DNA from: Candidatus Thiodictyon syntrophicum
GTDB lineage: Bacteria > Pseudomonadota > Gammaproteobacteria > Chromatiales > Chromatiaceae
Length of the DNA stretch: 64,000 nucleotides
Direction of reading: 5' to 3'
Assembly: GCF_002813775.1 (NCBI RefSeq)
Contig: NZ_CP020370.1
Coordinates: 4,799,501 to 4,863,500, forward strand
The translations under genes were made by a program, and so were the position numbers. Below, piece by piece: positions 16,233-30,389 of the stretch; position 1 is the first letter of the stretch; each line of letters opens with the position of its first letter. The notes beneath the pieces were generated by a model. The model was not told where the DNA came from, made no database searches, and saw nothing but the letters and a program-made list of their open reading frames with translations.

Positions 16233-16673
16233 ATGTGGATCCTGTATGCAGTAGCGGCGTCCGTCATCTGGGGTTTGAGCTACGCCTCAAGCGGGCGCGT
16301 AATCGAGCATGGCATGGCGCCGCTCACGTTCTTCTTCTATTACGCCTGCTTCGGGGCCATCGCGGGCGCACTCGCGCTGGCGGCGGGCGGGAGACTGGGC
16401 GACCTGACGGGCGAGCTGCGGGCACTGGGGTCGGACTGGCCCTGGTTCGCGCTCGCCCTGATCAGTTCCGCCGCCGGCACCCTGCTGATCTACATGGCCA
16501 TCGGCGAGAAGAACGCCACGCTGGCCTCGCTGATCGAGATCTCCTACCCGATCTTCGTCGCCCTCTTCGCCTGGCTCTTCTTTCGGCAGAACCAGATCAA
16601 CACCCTGACCCTCGTCGGCGGCGCCCTGATCATGGGCGGCGTCGTCGTGGTCTTTCTGGCGAATCGGGGCTGA
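16233..16673 (+). CDS. EamA/DMT-type membrane protein (half-size transporter)
   Basis: 146 aa from ATG 16233 (MWILYAVAASVIWGLSYASS). Four to five hydrophobic segments are visible: residues 2-20, 32-54, 70-95, 98-117 and 124-142. The final PIFVALFAWLFFRQNQINTL, then GGALIMGGVVVVFL, is the classical EamA ending. Standard DMT carriers have two such units; single-unit proteins like this probably work as dimers. The substrate cannot be told from the sequence. The upstream part of the open frame is poor coding sequence. Confidence 0.75.
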   Translation: MWILYAVAASVIWGLSYASSGRVIEHGMAPLTFFFYYACFGAIAGALALAAGGRLGDLTGELRALGSDWPWFALALISSAAGTLLIYMAIGEKNATLASLIEISYPIFVALFAWLFFRQNQINTLTLVGGALIMGGVVVVFLANRG

Positions 16674-16716
16674 TCGGGGCGCCGCGGATCGGCTCAACCT
16701 GGCAGAAGTAATTGTT

Positions 16717-16821
16717 TCACGCAAAGACGCAAACATTGACCAGCGTCGCTTGCGCGGCACCGCCCGGCCCCAGAAGCAGCGCCCCCAGTAGCAGTCCCGC
16801 GTCCGTCGGTGTCGTCCTCAT
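16717..16821 (-). pseudogene. Signal-peptide stub of an exported protein
   Basis: The minus strand reads MRTTPTDAGLLLGALLLGPG, then GAAQATLVNVCVFA and stop. A short N-region, a hydrophobic core and an A-x-A-like site look like a secretory signal, but the mature part is missing and the end coincides with a CACGCAAAGACGCAAA repeat. Possibly a gene cut by that repeat; weak evidence. Confidence 0.3.
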
Positions 16822-16835
16822 CGCTTGCCTCCGCC

Positions 16836-17477
16836 TTACAAACCACAGTCAAGCCACCGCCTGATGGCGGCCTCGGTCGTCTGATCGATCAGTATTTGTT
16901 CACGCAGGCACAGCGCCTGTACGTTGTCGATCGTCTTTCGACTCAGCGTCCGTGCGTCATCCTCACCCGTGCCGAATTCGTGTCCCCGCAACAGCAGTCC
17001 GCGCAGTACCCAGTTGACCTCCACTCGACTCACGGAATGGCCGAGTGCGCGAATATTGTCGCGAACCCGCTTGCCGGTTCCCTTGAGATCAAAGGGGTGT
17101 TTAACCAAGTCGGATGCGATTAGTTTGAACAGCACACGGTAATCGGCCGGACTCAGCAGGGGCACGCTGGTGACATCGTGGATCTGGGTAGCAAGCGGAA
17201 GAAGATCGCGATCCGTGCCCCAGTCGAAAACCGAGGTGCCATTGCCACCTGCCTTATTGTCTCGATCGCTGACAAGCGCATGTCGGCGCGGGTCGTAAAT
17301 GCGGCCACCCGACCCGTTCCAGTCGACCTTCAGCGGTCCGATGTTCAACGAATCGAGGAACCTGCGGAAACTACCCATGCCGTTCCAGTCGAAATCGACG
17401 AATAGGGCACTTTTCAAACCAATACTCCATCTCGAACCGGGCATCACCTCAGGGGTTACCCCGGGCTGGTATCTCAC
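16836..17477 (-). pseudogene. NYN-domain protein remnant with C-terminal OST-HTH/LOTUS-like part
   Basis: 213 codons are open. The first stretch has the NYN strand ALFVDFDWNGM, but most of the nuclease domain is missing; sequence jumps to DPRRHALVSDRDNKAGGNG, then SVFDWGTDRDLLPLATQIHD. The C-terminal half follows the usual pattern of this family: SADYRVLFKLIA-like helix, HPFDLKGTGKRVRDNIRALG, VNWVLRGLLLRGHEF and TIDNVQALCLREQ. Intact relatives are about 250-300 aa. The open frame could still express a shortened protein, but the catalytic acidic cluster looks incomplete. Confidence 0.55.
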
Positions 17478-17500
17478 GCCCCTTCGGAGCCTAAGTCAAG

Positions 17501-18531
<1,031 letters not shown>

Positions 18532-18567
18532 CCCCCCGTTACATTACTTTTAGTATTTGAGACGACC

Positions 18568-19614
18568 ATGCTCCAGGAACTCGACCAACTCCCCGCCGGC
18601 CTGCTTGCGACCGACAGCCGCGACCTGGCCGGCGCACTCGGCGGCCCGACCCTGATCCACCTGCCCGGGGGGCGGCAACCGCCCCTCTTCGTCTCGGTGC
18701 TGCTGCACGGCAACGAGACGGTGGGCTGGGACGCGGTGCGCGTGCTGCTCGCCGAGCGCATCGCGCGCTTCGGCGAGCCGCGACTGCCGCGCAGCTTGAG
18801 CCTCTTCATCGGCAACGTGGCGGCGGCCGCCCAGGGCCTGCGCCACCTGCCGGGGCAGCCGGACTACAACCGGATCTGGCCCGGGGGCGAACTGCCCCAG
18901 TGCGCAGAGACGCAACTGGCGGCCACGGTGCTCGCGCGCATGACCGAACGCGGGGTCTTCGCCGGCATCGACCTGCACAACAACACCGGGGCTAATCCAC
19001 ACTACGCCTGTGTCGATCGGTTGGACAGCCGGTCCCTGCAACTGGCGACCCTGTTCGCCCGCACCGTGGTCTATTTCACCGGCCCCACCGGGGTGCAGTC
19101 GCTCGCCTTCGCGGACCTGTGCCCGACGGTGACGCTGGAGTGCGGCAAGGTGGGCGAGGCGGCCGGGGTGGCGCGCGCGCGGGCCTTAGTGGACGCCGCC
19201 CTGCACCTGGCGGCGATTACCGACCATCCGGTGGCGCCCCAGGACATCGACCTCTTCCATACCGTCGCCCGGATGTTCGTCCCGCCCGACCTGAGCCTGG
19301 GTTTCCCGCCGGCGGAGGCCGACCTGGTGCTCGATCCGGACCTCGAGCGCTTCAACTTCCGGGAACTGCCGCGCGGGACCGCCTTCGCGCGGCTGCGCGA
19401 CCCATCACTCGGGGTTGGCCTGCAGGTGCTCGACGAGGGCGGACGGGATGTCGCGAGCCGGTACTTTCACCACGAAGACGGCGAAGTCCGGCTGCGCCGC
19501 CCCGTGATGCCCGCGATGCTCACCCACGACCTCACGATCATCCGCCAGGACTGCCTGGGCTATCTGCTGGAGCGTTACAACGACCAGGTCCCGGGGCGCG
19601 GCGCCGGACTCTGA
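18568..19614 (+). CDS. Succinylglutamate desuccinylase/aspartoacylase-family (M14-like) zinc hydrolase
   Basis: 348 aa. Zinc-binding and catalytic motifs are intact: LLHGNETVGWDAV (HxxE, about residues 49-52), GIDLHNNTG (His at about 140) and VTLECG (Glu, about 192). The family removes acyl groups from amino acids or peptides. The motifs resemble AstE/aspartoacylase, but no arginine succinyltransferase pathway genes are nearby, so the true substrate is unknown. It begins 36 nt after the murU-like gene on the same strand, and so probably shares its transcript. Length is typical. Confidence 0.75.
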   Translation: MLQELDQLPAGLLATDSRDLAGALGGPTLIHLPGGRQPPLFVSVLLHGNETVGWDAVRVLLAERIARFGEPRLPRSLSLFIGNVAAAAQGLRHLPGQPDYNRIWPGGELPQCAETQLAATVLARMTERGVFAGIDLHNNTGANPHYACVDRLDSRSLQLATLFARTVVYFTGPTGVQSLAFADLCPTVTLECGKVGEAAGVARARALVDAALHLAAITDHPVAPQDIDLFHTVARMFVPPDLSLGFPPAEADLVLDPDLERFNFRELPRGTAFARLRDPSLGVGLQVLDEGGRDVASRYFHHEDGEVRLRRPVMPAMLTHDLTIIRQDCLGYLLERYNDQVPGRGAGL

Positions 19615-19713
19615 GGGCCGACCGGTCGGCCTGGCTGATGGTCCTTGCCATCACCCGGCGCCGCGGCCCGGTCAGTCATCAGGGGGTGCCGGAATACTCG
19701 CTTGAGTTACGCG

Positions 19714-20376
19714 CTATGGCGAGCCGGGGTGGCCGGCACCAATGCCCAGTGCCCAGAGGCCCAGGTTCAGTGTCACAAAGGACAGGAGCGTGGTCACCAG
19801 GAGCGCCGAGGCGCACTGCTCGCCCTGCCCATAGCGCTGGGCGAGCAAGGGAAAGATCGTCACCATCGGCAGGCCCGCGATGACCAGTGCGGCCTGGGTC
19901 AGCGTGGGGTCGAATGGCGGGACCAGGGCGAGCATGAGAAGGACCGCGAGCGGGTGGACGATCAGCTTGCCCAGCGCGATGCCCGCCGCCGCGCCCAGGC
20001 CGCGGTGCAGACGCTCCCCGGCCAGGCTCCCGCCGACCGCGAACAGGGCGACGGCCGCCGCGGAGGCGGCCAGCAGGTCGATGGTGCGCCCGAGCATCCT
20101 GGGCAGGGTCACCCCCAGCCAGGCGCACAGCAGACCGGCCGCGATGGCCAGCAGGATCGGATTCTTCACCACCAGGAGCGCGACGTTGCGCAGCGGGCGC
20201 AGCACCCCGCCATGGCGGCCCTGGGCGTTGAACTCCGCCAGGATCAGCGTCAGGGGCATGATCAGCAGGATCTCCACCATCATGGTCATGGCCACCGCGA
20301 TCAGGGCCTCGGCACCGAAGAGTTGACCGACCAAGGCATACCCGATATAGCCGCTGTTGGACATGGACAGGCCCAT
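19714..20376 (-). pseudogene. AEC-family transporter, N-terminal third missing
   Basis: The readable product (MGLSMSNSGYIGYALVGQLF...) corresponds to the last two thirds of an auxin-efflux-carrier-type protein. Hydrophobic segments include LIAVAMTMMVEILLIMPLTL, PILLAIAAGLLCAWLGV and LLVTTLLSFVTLNLGLWALG. Complete members have about 310 residues and ten segments; here the first three or four segments are absent. The break lies within 15 bp of the stop of the gene at 20392, so a deletion joined the two. Likely non-functional. Confidence 0.7.
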
Positions 20377-20391
20377 GCCGAAAAAGGCAGG

Positions 20392-20985
20392 TCAGACCGC
20401 GATCCCGCGCGTGCGCAGTTGGGAACGAATTATCGGGTCGGTCCGATTCTTGGATGTCGCCGCCTTCATAAAGACGACGAGGCGGTCGATGTCGCGCACC
20501 ACCCCCAGCAGTTCATCATGGTCTTCATTGCTGGAACTGATCGAGCCGAAGGCCAGTTCCATCAGCGCCTCGTCATGGCGGGCAATGCCGATCGCGTAGG
20601 CCACATAGCAGGCGAGACCGGGGTGCCGATAATGAATATGGACCGCGAAGCTGCGCCAGGCCTTGAGCCATCCGGCCCACTCGGCGTCGGAGATATCGCG
20701 GCGATCGGTGCGCAGGAACAGGATGGTCTTGAGGAACTCCTCGCGCCAGTTCCACTGCGGCGTCACCCCTTGCACCCGCAGACGCTCGATCGCGTGGCTA
20801 TGGTGCACCTGGCAGTGGTCGCACTGATAATAGAGGGCAAGGGCGTAGGCGATATACTCGCGCTCCAATTCGTCCAGGACGAAGGGGTCCGACTCGTCCG
20901 GCACGCCGGTGATCGCGTGCGCATGCAGTTCGTTCAGCACGTCGTTGAACGGCTGGCCCTGGATCGGTTTACGGATGGTTGCCAT
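20392..20985 (-). CDS. AhpD/carboxymuconolactone decarboxylase-like protein
   Basis: 197 aa from ATG 20985 (MATIRKPIQGQPFNDVLNEL). The central ALALYYQCDHCQVHHSHAIE contains the CxxC...H arrangement of AhpD-like proteins, which pass electrons through a dithiol; the rest is helical. The substrate cannot be deduced. It has a good promoter upstream (21022-21050). An open frame extends 31 codons further upstream, but through the promoter, so ATG 20985 is the start. It ends against a truncated transporter. Confidence 0.65.
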   Translation of the reverse strand: MATIRKPIQGQPFNDVLNELHAHAITGVPDESDPFVLDELEREYIAYALALYYQCDHCQVHHSHAIERLRVQGVTPQWNWREEFLKTILFLRTDRRDISDAEWAGWLKAWRSFAVHIHYRHPGLACYVAYAIGIARHDEALMELAFGSISSSNEDHDELLGVVRDIDRLVVFMKAATSKNRTDPIIRSQLRTRGIAV

Positions 20986-21021
20986 GAGTACTTCTCGATA
21001 AGAAAAACAGCATTCTCTAAT

Positions 21022-21050
21022 ATAGTACAACAAAATCTTGTGCAGTGCAA
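21022..21050 (-). promoter_or_regulatory. Sigma-70-type promoter with direct-repeat operator candidate
   Basis: On the minus strand: TTGCAC, 17 nt, TACTAT, 37 nt ahead of ATG 20985. The hexamers sit inside a direct repeat of TTTTGTTGCAC / TTTTGTTGTAC whose two units are 22 bp apart (one per helical face pair). A repressor or activator could bind there. Confidence 0.5.
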
Positions 21051-21234
21051 CAAAATCCGTCTTGTTGGGTCCATCCACCCCTGAAACCAGACTTGGCGCG
21101 CTCCACGGCTGAAGCCTTGGACTCCAGGCGCTTGGGCTGCGGCGCTCAACTTAATGGCAGTCGGCTGCCGACTGGGGTCGCAGGCTGATGCCTTCGCCCT
21201 CGCTACCGAGCCCCGAGACGGTGCAGGTAGTCCT

Positions 21235-21322
21235 GTAGGATGGGTAGAGCGCAGCGAAACCCATCGGTTGCGCGTGCCTGAAGCCTTGCCTGCTGGGTTT
21301 CGCTGCGCCCTACCCAGCCTAC
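21235..21322. repeat. GTAGGRTGGGTAGAGCGCAGCGAAACCC inverted repeat, in a gene-free stretch
   Basis: The left arm GTAGGATGGGTAGAGCGCAG (21235) is matched by CTGCGCCCTACCCAGCCTAC, ending 21322. This is a dispersed hairpin common in gammaproteobacteria. The region 21051-21470 holds no gene; besides this hairpin it contains GGGAGCAGCTTCAGCCGCG arms at 21378-21440. Confidence 0.75.
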
Positions 21323-21469
21323 AGATCGTGCGCGGTCGGGGCCGAAACGTTACCTTAAGAGTCAGGCCGGGACCCGGTGGGAGCAGCTTCAGCCGCGACG
21401 CGATCTGGCAAGGTGCCGTGGCCTCGTCGCGGCTGAAGCGTCGACAAGCCGATCGCGAAAATCCAACAA

Positions 21470-22430
21470 TTCGGCTGGCCGAAGCAGCCGATTGCCGCTC
21501 CCCTGCAGGTGACCCGCCACCGCGGCGCAGATGCGCCATAGCGTCGCCTTGCCCGGTGCGTTGTCCAGTTGGCCGCGCAGCTTGACCTCCTCCCGCGCCA
21601 GCCAACGGTCTACCAGGACCTCGTAGAGGGTGTAGCTGTCCCAGTCACGCCCGCCTCCATGATGTCCTGGATATGCGCTAGCAACAACGGCCGGAAGCGC
21701 AGCGACTCCATGGAGCGGACCACCGCGGCGGCGCGCAGCCGCATCGGATTGTCGCGCGCCAGGAGCCGCTGACCCAGGGTGTCCGGGAAACGTCGGCGCA
21801 GATAGGCATCCACCTGGTCGTCGTCGAAGAGCGAGAGGAAGACCATCGGGCAGGTATAGCCGCCGACCTGGACCCGCCCCGGGCGGCCGAAGGCATCGGC
21901 GGCGGTCTCAGGGAAGAACTGGGTCCGGCAGGAGAGGATGACCCGGCGGTAGTTCCTGGTGGCGTCCAGGATCTCGGTGAGCCGCCCCTCGATGCGGCTC
22001 CAGGCGGTCGGGTCCTCGTCCAAGGCATCGAGCAGCAGGACCGTGCGCGCCTGGTTGGGCTGGGCGCGCACCGTTTCCAGGGTGTCCGAGCCGAGCTTGA
22101 GCAAGCGACAGTCGTAGCCCTTCGGCCAGAAGGCCGTCAGGTGCATGAGCCGGATCATCATGAGGAGCGAGGTCTTGCCCATCCCGGCATCGGAGAGGAT
22201 GAACAACTGGGTGCGCCCGTCCCCGAGGGGCGCGAAATCGCCCTTCAGGAAGGCATCGATGACCTCGAAGGCCGGCTGGCGGACCTGGGCCATGGGCTCC
22301 TGGTCCTCACGGCGGTCGGCGGGGTTGTGGTGCTGGCAGTAGGCTTGAAGTAGTAGCGGGCCAGGAGTTGGGGGTCGCCGAAGACATCGCCGATACGGAC
22401 GAGTTCCTGAGCGCGCCCGGCCGGCACGAT
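21470..22430 (-). pseudogene. NACHT/STAND NTPase fragment, frameshifted
   Basis: From 22430 leftwards the readable pieces are AQELVRIGDVFGDPQLLARY, then after a slip near 22350 QAFEVIDAFLKGDF-like sequence and LFILSDAGMGKTSLLMMIRL (Walker A, GMGKTS), TVLLLDALDEDPTAW (Walker B, DALDE), VILSCRTQFFPE, and YLRRRFPDTLGQRLL. A further slip near 21645 continues as WDSYTLYEVLVDRWLAREEV. These NTPases act as defence or signalling switches. The 5' end abuts a GATCATCGTGCCGGCCGG repeat arm, and the 3' end fades into repeats. Dead as it stands. Confidence 0.75.
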
Positions 22431-22457
22431 GATCAAGACCGCTGCCGCGCCGCCCGG

Positions 22458-22856
22458 TTACAGGAAGTTGGCCGCCGGGATGCCGAAGCGCGCAGCCAGT
22501 GCCTTGACCTGCCGGACATTCAGGCTGCGCCGACCCGCCAGGATGGCGCTGACCACGCTCTGGGCGCCGATCTCGGGCAGGTCGGACTGGCGCAGGCCGT
22601 GCACGTCCATCAGGTGCCGCAGCATGGCGGCGCCGTCGGCCGACTCGGGCATCGGGTCCCGACGCTCCCATTCGGCAACGGTCTCGCCGATCTGCTGGGC
22701 GAGGGCGGCGAGCGGGTGCGACTCGTCCGCGCCGCCGGCATCCAGCACCGCGTCCAGGGTCTTGACCACCTCCAGGTACTCGCCATCGGTGCTCGGCGGG
22801 CGCAGTAGGGGCGCCACGTAGGGCCAGTGGGCGATGGCCTCTTCGACTCGGTTCAT
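22458..22856 (-). CDS. higA: HigA-type antitoxin, XRE helix-turn-helix
   Basis: 132 aa from ATG 22856 (MNRVEEAIAHWPYVAPLLRP). The C-terminal half is an XRE-type DNA-binding domain: DVHGLRQSDLPEIGAQSVVS, then AILAGRRSLNVRQVKALAAR. The N-terminal half, with EVVKTLDAVLDAG, is typical of HigA partners. It binds HigB and represses the operon. Its ATG overlaps the higB stop (ATGA), giving the reversed toxin-first order characteristic of higBA. Confidence 0.9.
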   Translation of the reverse strand: MNRVEEAIAHWPYVAPLLRPPSTDGEYLEVVKTLDAVLDAGGADESHPLAALAQQIGETVAEWERRDPMPESADGAAMLRHLMDVHGLRQSDLPEIGAQSVVSAILAGRRSLNVRQVKALAARFGIPAANFL

Positions 22857-23140
22857 GACTGCCAACCCCCTTGATCGTACTCGGCGTGGGTCAACACCGC
22901 ACGCACAAAGACCTTCTGCCGATTGAAGTGGATGGCGGCGATCAGTCTGAGCTTGTTGCCGCCGATGTTGAACACGAACAGGTCACCGACCTTGTCGACC
23001 CCCGGAAACAGGTGACGCAACTGGCTGAAATTCAGAACCTGGGCGCGCCTTGCGATCCGGTACCAATGGTCCAAGGCCCCCGCGCACTCCGGATGTTCGC
23101 GGGCCGCGTCGGCGATACGGCGCTGAGTGATGATATGCAT
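22853..23140 (-). CDS. higB: HigB-type mRNA interferase toxin
   Basis: 95 aa, MHIITQRRIADAAREHPECA... The family pattern is clear: an N-terminal helix pair, then ALDHWYRIARRAQ, VFNIGGNKLRLIAAIHFNRQ and VFVRAVLTHAEYDQGGW with the terminal basic/aromatic residues needed for RNase activity (HAEYD). HigB cleaves translated mRNA on ribosomes. The partner higA follows with a 4-nt overlap. Both genes look intact, one of few complete TA modules here. Confidence 0.9.
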   Translation of the reverse strand: MHIITQRRIADAAREHPECAGALDHWYRIARRAQVLNFSQLRHLFPGVDKVGDLFVFNIGGNKLRLIAAIHFNRQKVFVRAVLTHAEYDQGGWQS

Positions 23141-23182
23141 TTACCCTAAATATAGCAGATTGCTATGAAGCGGGTGAACATA

Positions 23183-24244
23183 TCAGTCTTCGCCGGCCTG
23201 CCCCCAGTCCATCAGTTCGCGCAGAACGGCGGTCGCGTAGGCCCCGGCCGGGAGCTCAAAGGCCAACTCGCAGCCGCGGTCGGTCAGATCCCAACCCAGG
23301 TCCGGCACCAGCAACCGCAGGGCCCGGCGGTCCTGCTCCAGGCCGAAGCGGGCGAGGCCGGCGGGCCAGCCAGGGTGGGCGGCGGCCACGGCGTCCTCCA
23401 GGGCGCGGACCTCGCCTTGGCTGGGCGGGTCGCCGCGGCCCCAGAGGGGGCCGGTGGGGTGCAGGTCCAGGCGGGCGGTGCGCCCGCGCAGGGTGTCGTC
23501 GATGGTGTCGGCGGGAAACCAGGAGTGGCTGCCGTCCAGGTTGAGACAATCCCCGGGGAGCGGCCGGTCCCAGTCGCCGCGGGTCAGGCGTGCGGCCAGG
23601 ACCTGGTTGAAGACCTGGGAGCGGGCGGCGGAGAGCCAGAGGCCCTGCTGGTGGCGCGAGGGGCGGCGGATGGCGCCGTGAAAGAGGGCGTCGGCGCGGG
23701 CCAGGTTGGCGCCGTTGCGGCCGAAACGCTGTTCGCCGAAGTAGTTGGGGACGCCCAGGGTGCGGATGGCGGTGATCCGCTCGGCGAGTCGGTCCGGGTC
23801 AGGCGCCCAGTTGCGCACCCGGATACGGAAGCGGTTGCCGGCCAGGGCGCCGCGGCGCAGTTTGCGGCGGTGGGGGTGGACCGCCAGGACCTCGATGCCC
23901 TCGACGGCCAGGGCGGACCAGTCGGGTTCGCGCTCGCGCGGGCGCGGCAGGGAGAACCACTGGCTGGTGACGGCGCGGCGGTCCTTGAGCCCGGCGTAGC
24001 CCAAATCCTTCGGGTCGACCCCAGCGGTCGCGGCGAGTCGGCCAGCGACCCATTCGGTGTTCTGGTCGGTCTTGCGCACCCAGAGCAGGAGGTGGTCGCC
24101 GTCACCGTCCGGCGGGAAGCCCAAGACCTCCTCGACTTCAAAGTCTGCGGGTTCGACCCGCAGGCGGCCGGTGCCCAGGGGGGCGCCGTGGGCGCGCGGG
24201 AGGGCGTGGAAGGGGCTCCAGGTCGGTCCAGTCGGGTGCGTCAT
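23183..24244 (-). CDS. truD: tRNA pseudouridine(13) synthase TruD
   Basis: 353 aa. TruD converts U13 of tRNA-Glu to pseudouridine. Motifs: RVEPADFEVEEVLGF at the start; GYAGLKDRRAVTSQWFS (the catalytic Asp is in the KDR segment, about residue 88); and VPNYFGEQRFGRNGANL. It is the last gene of the conserved run pyrG-kdsA-eno-ftsB-ispD-ispF-truD, all on the minus strand. The ATG lies beside a CGCAAATGAACG-type repeat. Confidence 0.95.
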   Translation of the reverse strand: MTHPTGPTWSPFHALPRAHGAPLGTGRLRVEPADFEVEEVLGFPPDGDGDHLLLWVRKTDQNTEWVAGRLAATAGVDPKDLGYAGLKDRRAVTSQWFSLPRPREREPDWSALAVEGIEVLAVHPHRRKLRRGALAGNRFRIRVRNWAPDPDRLAERITAIRTLGVPNYFGEQRFGRNGANLARADALFHGAIRRPSRHQQGLWLSAARSQVFNQVLAARLTRGDWDRPLPGDCLNLDGSHSWFPADTIDDTLRGRTARLDLHPTGPLWGRGDPPSQGEVRALEDAVAAAHPGWPAGLARFGLEQDRRALRLLVPDLGWDLTDRGCELAFELPAGAYATAVLRELMDWGQAGED

Positions 24245-24278
24245 CTCTTCATTTGCGTTTGTTTGCGTTCATTTGCGG

Positions 24279-24767
24279 CTAATCATCTTTCGGCCTTCCT
24301 TCCTCCAACAGAACCACGGCGCAGGCTGCAATCCCCTCCCCGCGCCCGGTGAACCCCAGCCGCTCGGTGGTGGTGGCCTTGACGTTGACGCGCGCCGGGT
24401 CACAGCGCAGATCCGCGGCGAGCAGGGCGCGCATGGCGGCGATATGGGGGGCCATCTTGGGGCGCTCGGCGACGATGGTCACATCGGCGTTGTGGACCTT
24501 GAGCCCGAGCCCGGTCAGGCTCTCCAGGACACGGCGCAGCAGGATGCGGCTGTCGATCCCGGCGTAGGCGGCATCGGTGTCGGGGAAGTGGTGACCGATG
24601 TCGCCCAGGCCCGCGGCCCCCAGCAGGGCGTCGCACAGTGCATGGATGGCGACATCGCCGTCGGAGTGGGCGACCAGTCCCTGGTCGTGGGGGACCGTTA
24701 CCCCGCACAGGATCAGGGGGCGCCCGGGGGCGAAGCGGTGGACGTCGAAACCCTGGCCGATCAGCAT
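24279..24767 (-). CDS. ispF: 2-C-methyl-D-erythritol 2,4-cyclodiphosphate synthase IspF
   Basis: 162 aa. It forms the cyclodiphosphate of the non-mevalonate isoprenoid route. Metal-binding DVHRF (Asp8/His10 in the opening [12 protein letters not shown]), [10 protein letters not shown] and the [10 protein letters not shown] loop are present, with the C-terminal [16 protein letters not shown] signature. It overlaps the end of ispD by 7 bp, which is standard in gammaproteobacteria. Isoprenoids feed bacteriochlorophyll and carotenoid synthesis in a phototroph. Confidence 0.97.
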   Translation of the reverse strand: MLIGQGFDVHRFAPGRPLILCGVTVPHDQGLVAHSDGDVAIHALCDALLGAAGLGDIGHHFPDTDAAYAGIDSRILLRRVLESLTGLGLKVHNADVTIVAERPKMAPHIAAMRALLAADLRCDPARVNVKATTTERLGFTGRGEGIAACAVVLLEEGRPKDD

Positions 24768-25468
24768 GAGGATGCCTGTGTGTCGAGATAGAAGCGGGCG
24801 AGCGGAAGGTCCTCGGCCCTGGTGATCTTGAGATTGTCCGCATGTCCCTCGATGAGGCGCGGGGCGAGCCCCATGCGCTCCATGGCGCCGGCGTCATCGG
24901 TCACGAGATCCCCGGCCGCGATGGCGTCCTGCAGCGCCGCGCGCAGGGCGCCCAGGCGGAACATCTGGGGGGTGTAGGCGTGCCACAGGGTCGTACGGTC
25001 CAGGGTACAGCGGATGCGCCCGGCGGCATCGGCGCCCTTCATGGTGTCGCGCACCGGCACGGCGAGGATGCCGCCCACCGGGTCGGCGGCCAGTTCGGTG
25101 ATCAGCCGGTCGAGATCGGCCCGGCGCAGACAGGGACGGGCGGCGTCGTGGACCAGCACCCAGTCGGCCGGATCGGCCTCCGCGGCCAGGGCCTCCAGGG
25201 CGTTCATCACGGAGTGACAGCGCTCGGCGCCGCCCGCCACCCGCCGCACCTTGGGGTGATCGGCATAGGCGGTCGCGGGCCAGAAGCCGTCCTCCGCGCC
25301 CAGGGCGACCCAGACGCCACTGATGCGCGCGTCCTCAATGAAGGGGGCCAGGGTCCAGTCGATGACCGGGCGACCGGCCAGGTCCAGGTATTGTTTGGGG
25401 ATGGCGGCACCCAGACGGCGGCCGACACCGGCCGCCGGGAGCACGGCCCAGAAACGCTGATCAGTCAT
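24761..25468 (-). CDS. ispD: 2-C-methyl-D-erythritol 4-phosphate cytidylyltransferase IspD
   Basis: 235 aa. The N-terminal [20 protein letters not shown] contains the CTP-binding loop with the catalytic Arg and Lys. [13 protein letters not shown] and the closing [18 protein letters not shown] are IspD hallmarks. It works immediately before IspE/IspF in the MEP pathway. It overlaps ispF at its 3' end and begins 6 nt after ftsB. Confidence 0.97.
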   Translation of the reverse strand: MTDQRFWAVLPAAGVGRRLGAAIPKQYLDLAGRPVIDWTLAPFIEDARISGVWVALGAEDGFWPATAYADHPKVRRVAGGAERCHSVMNALEALAAEADPADWVLVHDAARPCLRRADLDRLITELAADPVGGILAVPVRDTMKGADAAGRIRCTLDRTTLWHAYTPQMFRLGALRAALQDAIAAGDLVTDDAGAMERMGLAPRLIEGHADNLKITRAEDLPLARFYLDTQASSC

Positions 25469-25474
25469 TCGTGT

Positions 25475-25867
25475 TCATTGGCGTTCTTCGCGGGCTGGCG
25501 GCTCTTTCTTCGGTCCGGCCGGACTGCTTTTCTTGTGGCGTGGTGCCGGTGTCGCAGGCTCGGTATCGGGCGGGGCCGGGACCGCGGGGAGCGGGGAGCG
25601 CTCGATGACCTGGATGAAGGCCTCACCGCCCTTGATCATGCCCAGTTCGTCGCGCGCCCGCTCCTCTAGGGCGGCCTCACCGGAGCGCAGGTCCTCGACC
25701 TCCGCCTGGAGTTCCTGGTTGCGGGTGCGCAGCCGCTCAAGCTCGGCCTTCTGGGCGACGATCTCCAGATTCAGCCCGTGCAGGTCCGCACGGCTCCCCG
25801 GTCCGACCCAGAGCCGGTATTGGAGTGCCGCGAGCAGCACGATCAGTACGAGGATCAGCAGGCGCAT
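25475..25867 (-). CDS. ftsB: Cell division protein FtsB, with long C-terminal tail
   Basis: 130 aa from ATG 25867. The layout is classic: residues 1-20 are one membrane segment (MRLLILVLIVLLAALQYRLW), followed by a heptad coiled coil (IVAQKAELERLRTRNQELQA, then EVEDLRSGEAALEERARDEL), ending GMIKGGEAFIQVIE. FtsB links FtsL and FtsQ in the divisome. Residues 96-130 are an unusual Pro/Lys/Ala-rich extension (PAPPDTEPATPAPRHKK...). It sits upstream of ispD, the normal neighbour. The longer open frame upstream is not conserved. Confidence 0.92.
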   Translation of the reverse strand: MRLLILVLIVLLAALQYRLWVGPGSRADLHGLNLEIVAQKAELERLRTRNQELQAEVEDLRSGEAALEERARDELGMIKGGEAFIQVIERSPLPAVPAPPDTEPATPAPRHKKSSPAGPKKEPPAREERQ

Positions 25868-25928
25868 GGACGGGAGCGGCAGGGCACTGACCGCCGACCG
25901 GAGGGTACCGGCCGGCGGTGCGTCGGCC

Positions 25929-27263
<1,335 letters not shown>

Positions 27264-27357
27264 TCAGCGCAGCGGAGGGCACCTTCACAGGCTGGAAATT
27301 AGATAGGATTAACAGAATTTTTCAAGCTTTACAGGATGATGACCCTAGAAAGAGCAG

Positions 27358-27503
27358 TTATCCACAGATGAACACAGATTATCACAGATGATTCATTGAC
27401 TTACGCTTGGCCGGGGGCTCACCTTGCCGGTGATTGTGACATCAGCGATAAGCGCATGACAATTCAAAGAAAATTTGTGTTCATCTGTGTTCATCTGTGG
27501 ATT
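27358..27503. repeat. CCACAGATG hairpin with long conserved core, copy 2
   Basis: Begins with TTATCCACA (27358-27366) and ends TTCATCTGTGGATT. The interior is about 90% alike to 15115-15260, including ATTCATTGACTTACGCTTGG and GCGATAAGCGCATGACAATT. It is nested inside another weaker inverted repeat, GGATTAACAG...CAGGAT (27306-27336) with ATCCTGTCAATCCTG (27550-27564). It fills most of the eno-kdsA gap; no gene is seen there. Confidence 0.9.
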
Positions 27504-27572
27504 TTAGGATTACTGGGCAGGACCCAGGATCGGAAAGGCCTGCGAAATCCTGTCAATCCTGACCATTTATTA

Positions 27573-30187
<2,615 letters not shown>

Positions 30188-30389
30188 TCAACGCGGCAAC
30201 GCGCCGGTCGGCGACCCAAGGCCCCTGCCGGACCCGAGCGCACACCGGTTTGCCTATCAAAGTCAGGGGTTCGCGCGTATAGTCGGCGAGGACCTCGCAA
30301 ACGCGAGACACACGGCCGACGCAGGATCGCGGTGGATCGACGCTGGCTGCCCAATCTGAACGACAACCCACTGCGGAGCATCCATCCTA

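Noticed and set aside
19645-21084. 479-codon plus-strand frame
   Set aside because: It runs antisense to the AEC transporter remnant and the AhpD-like gene, and its product is Gln/His/Gly-rich without motifs.
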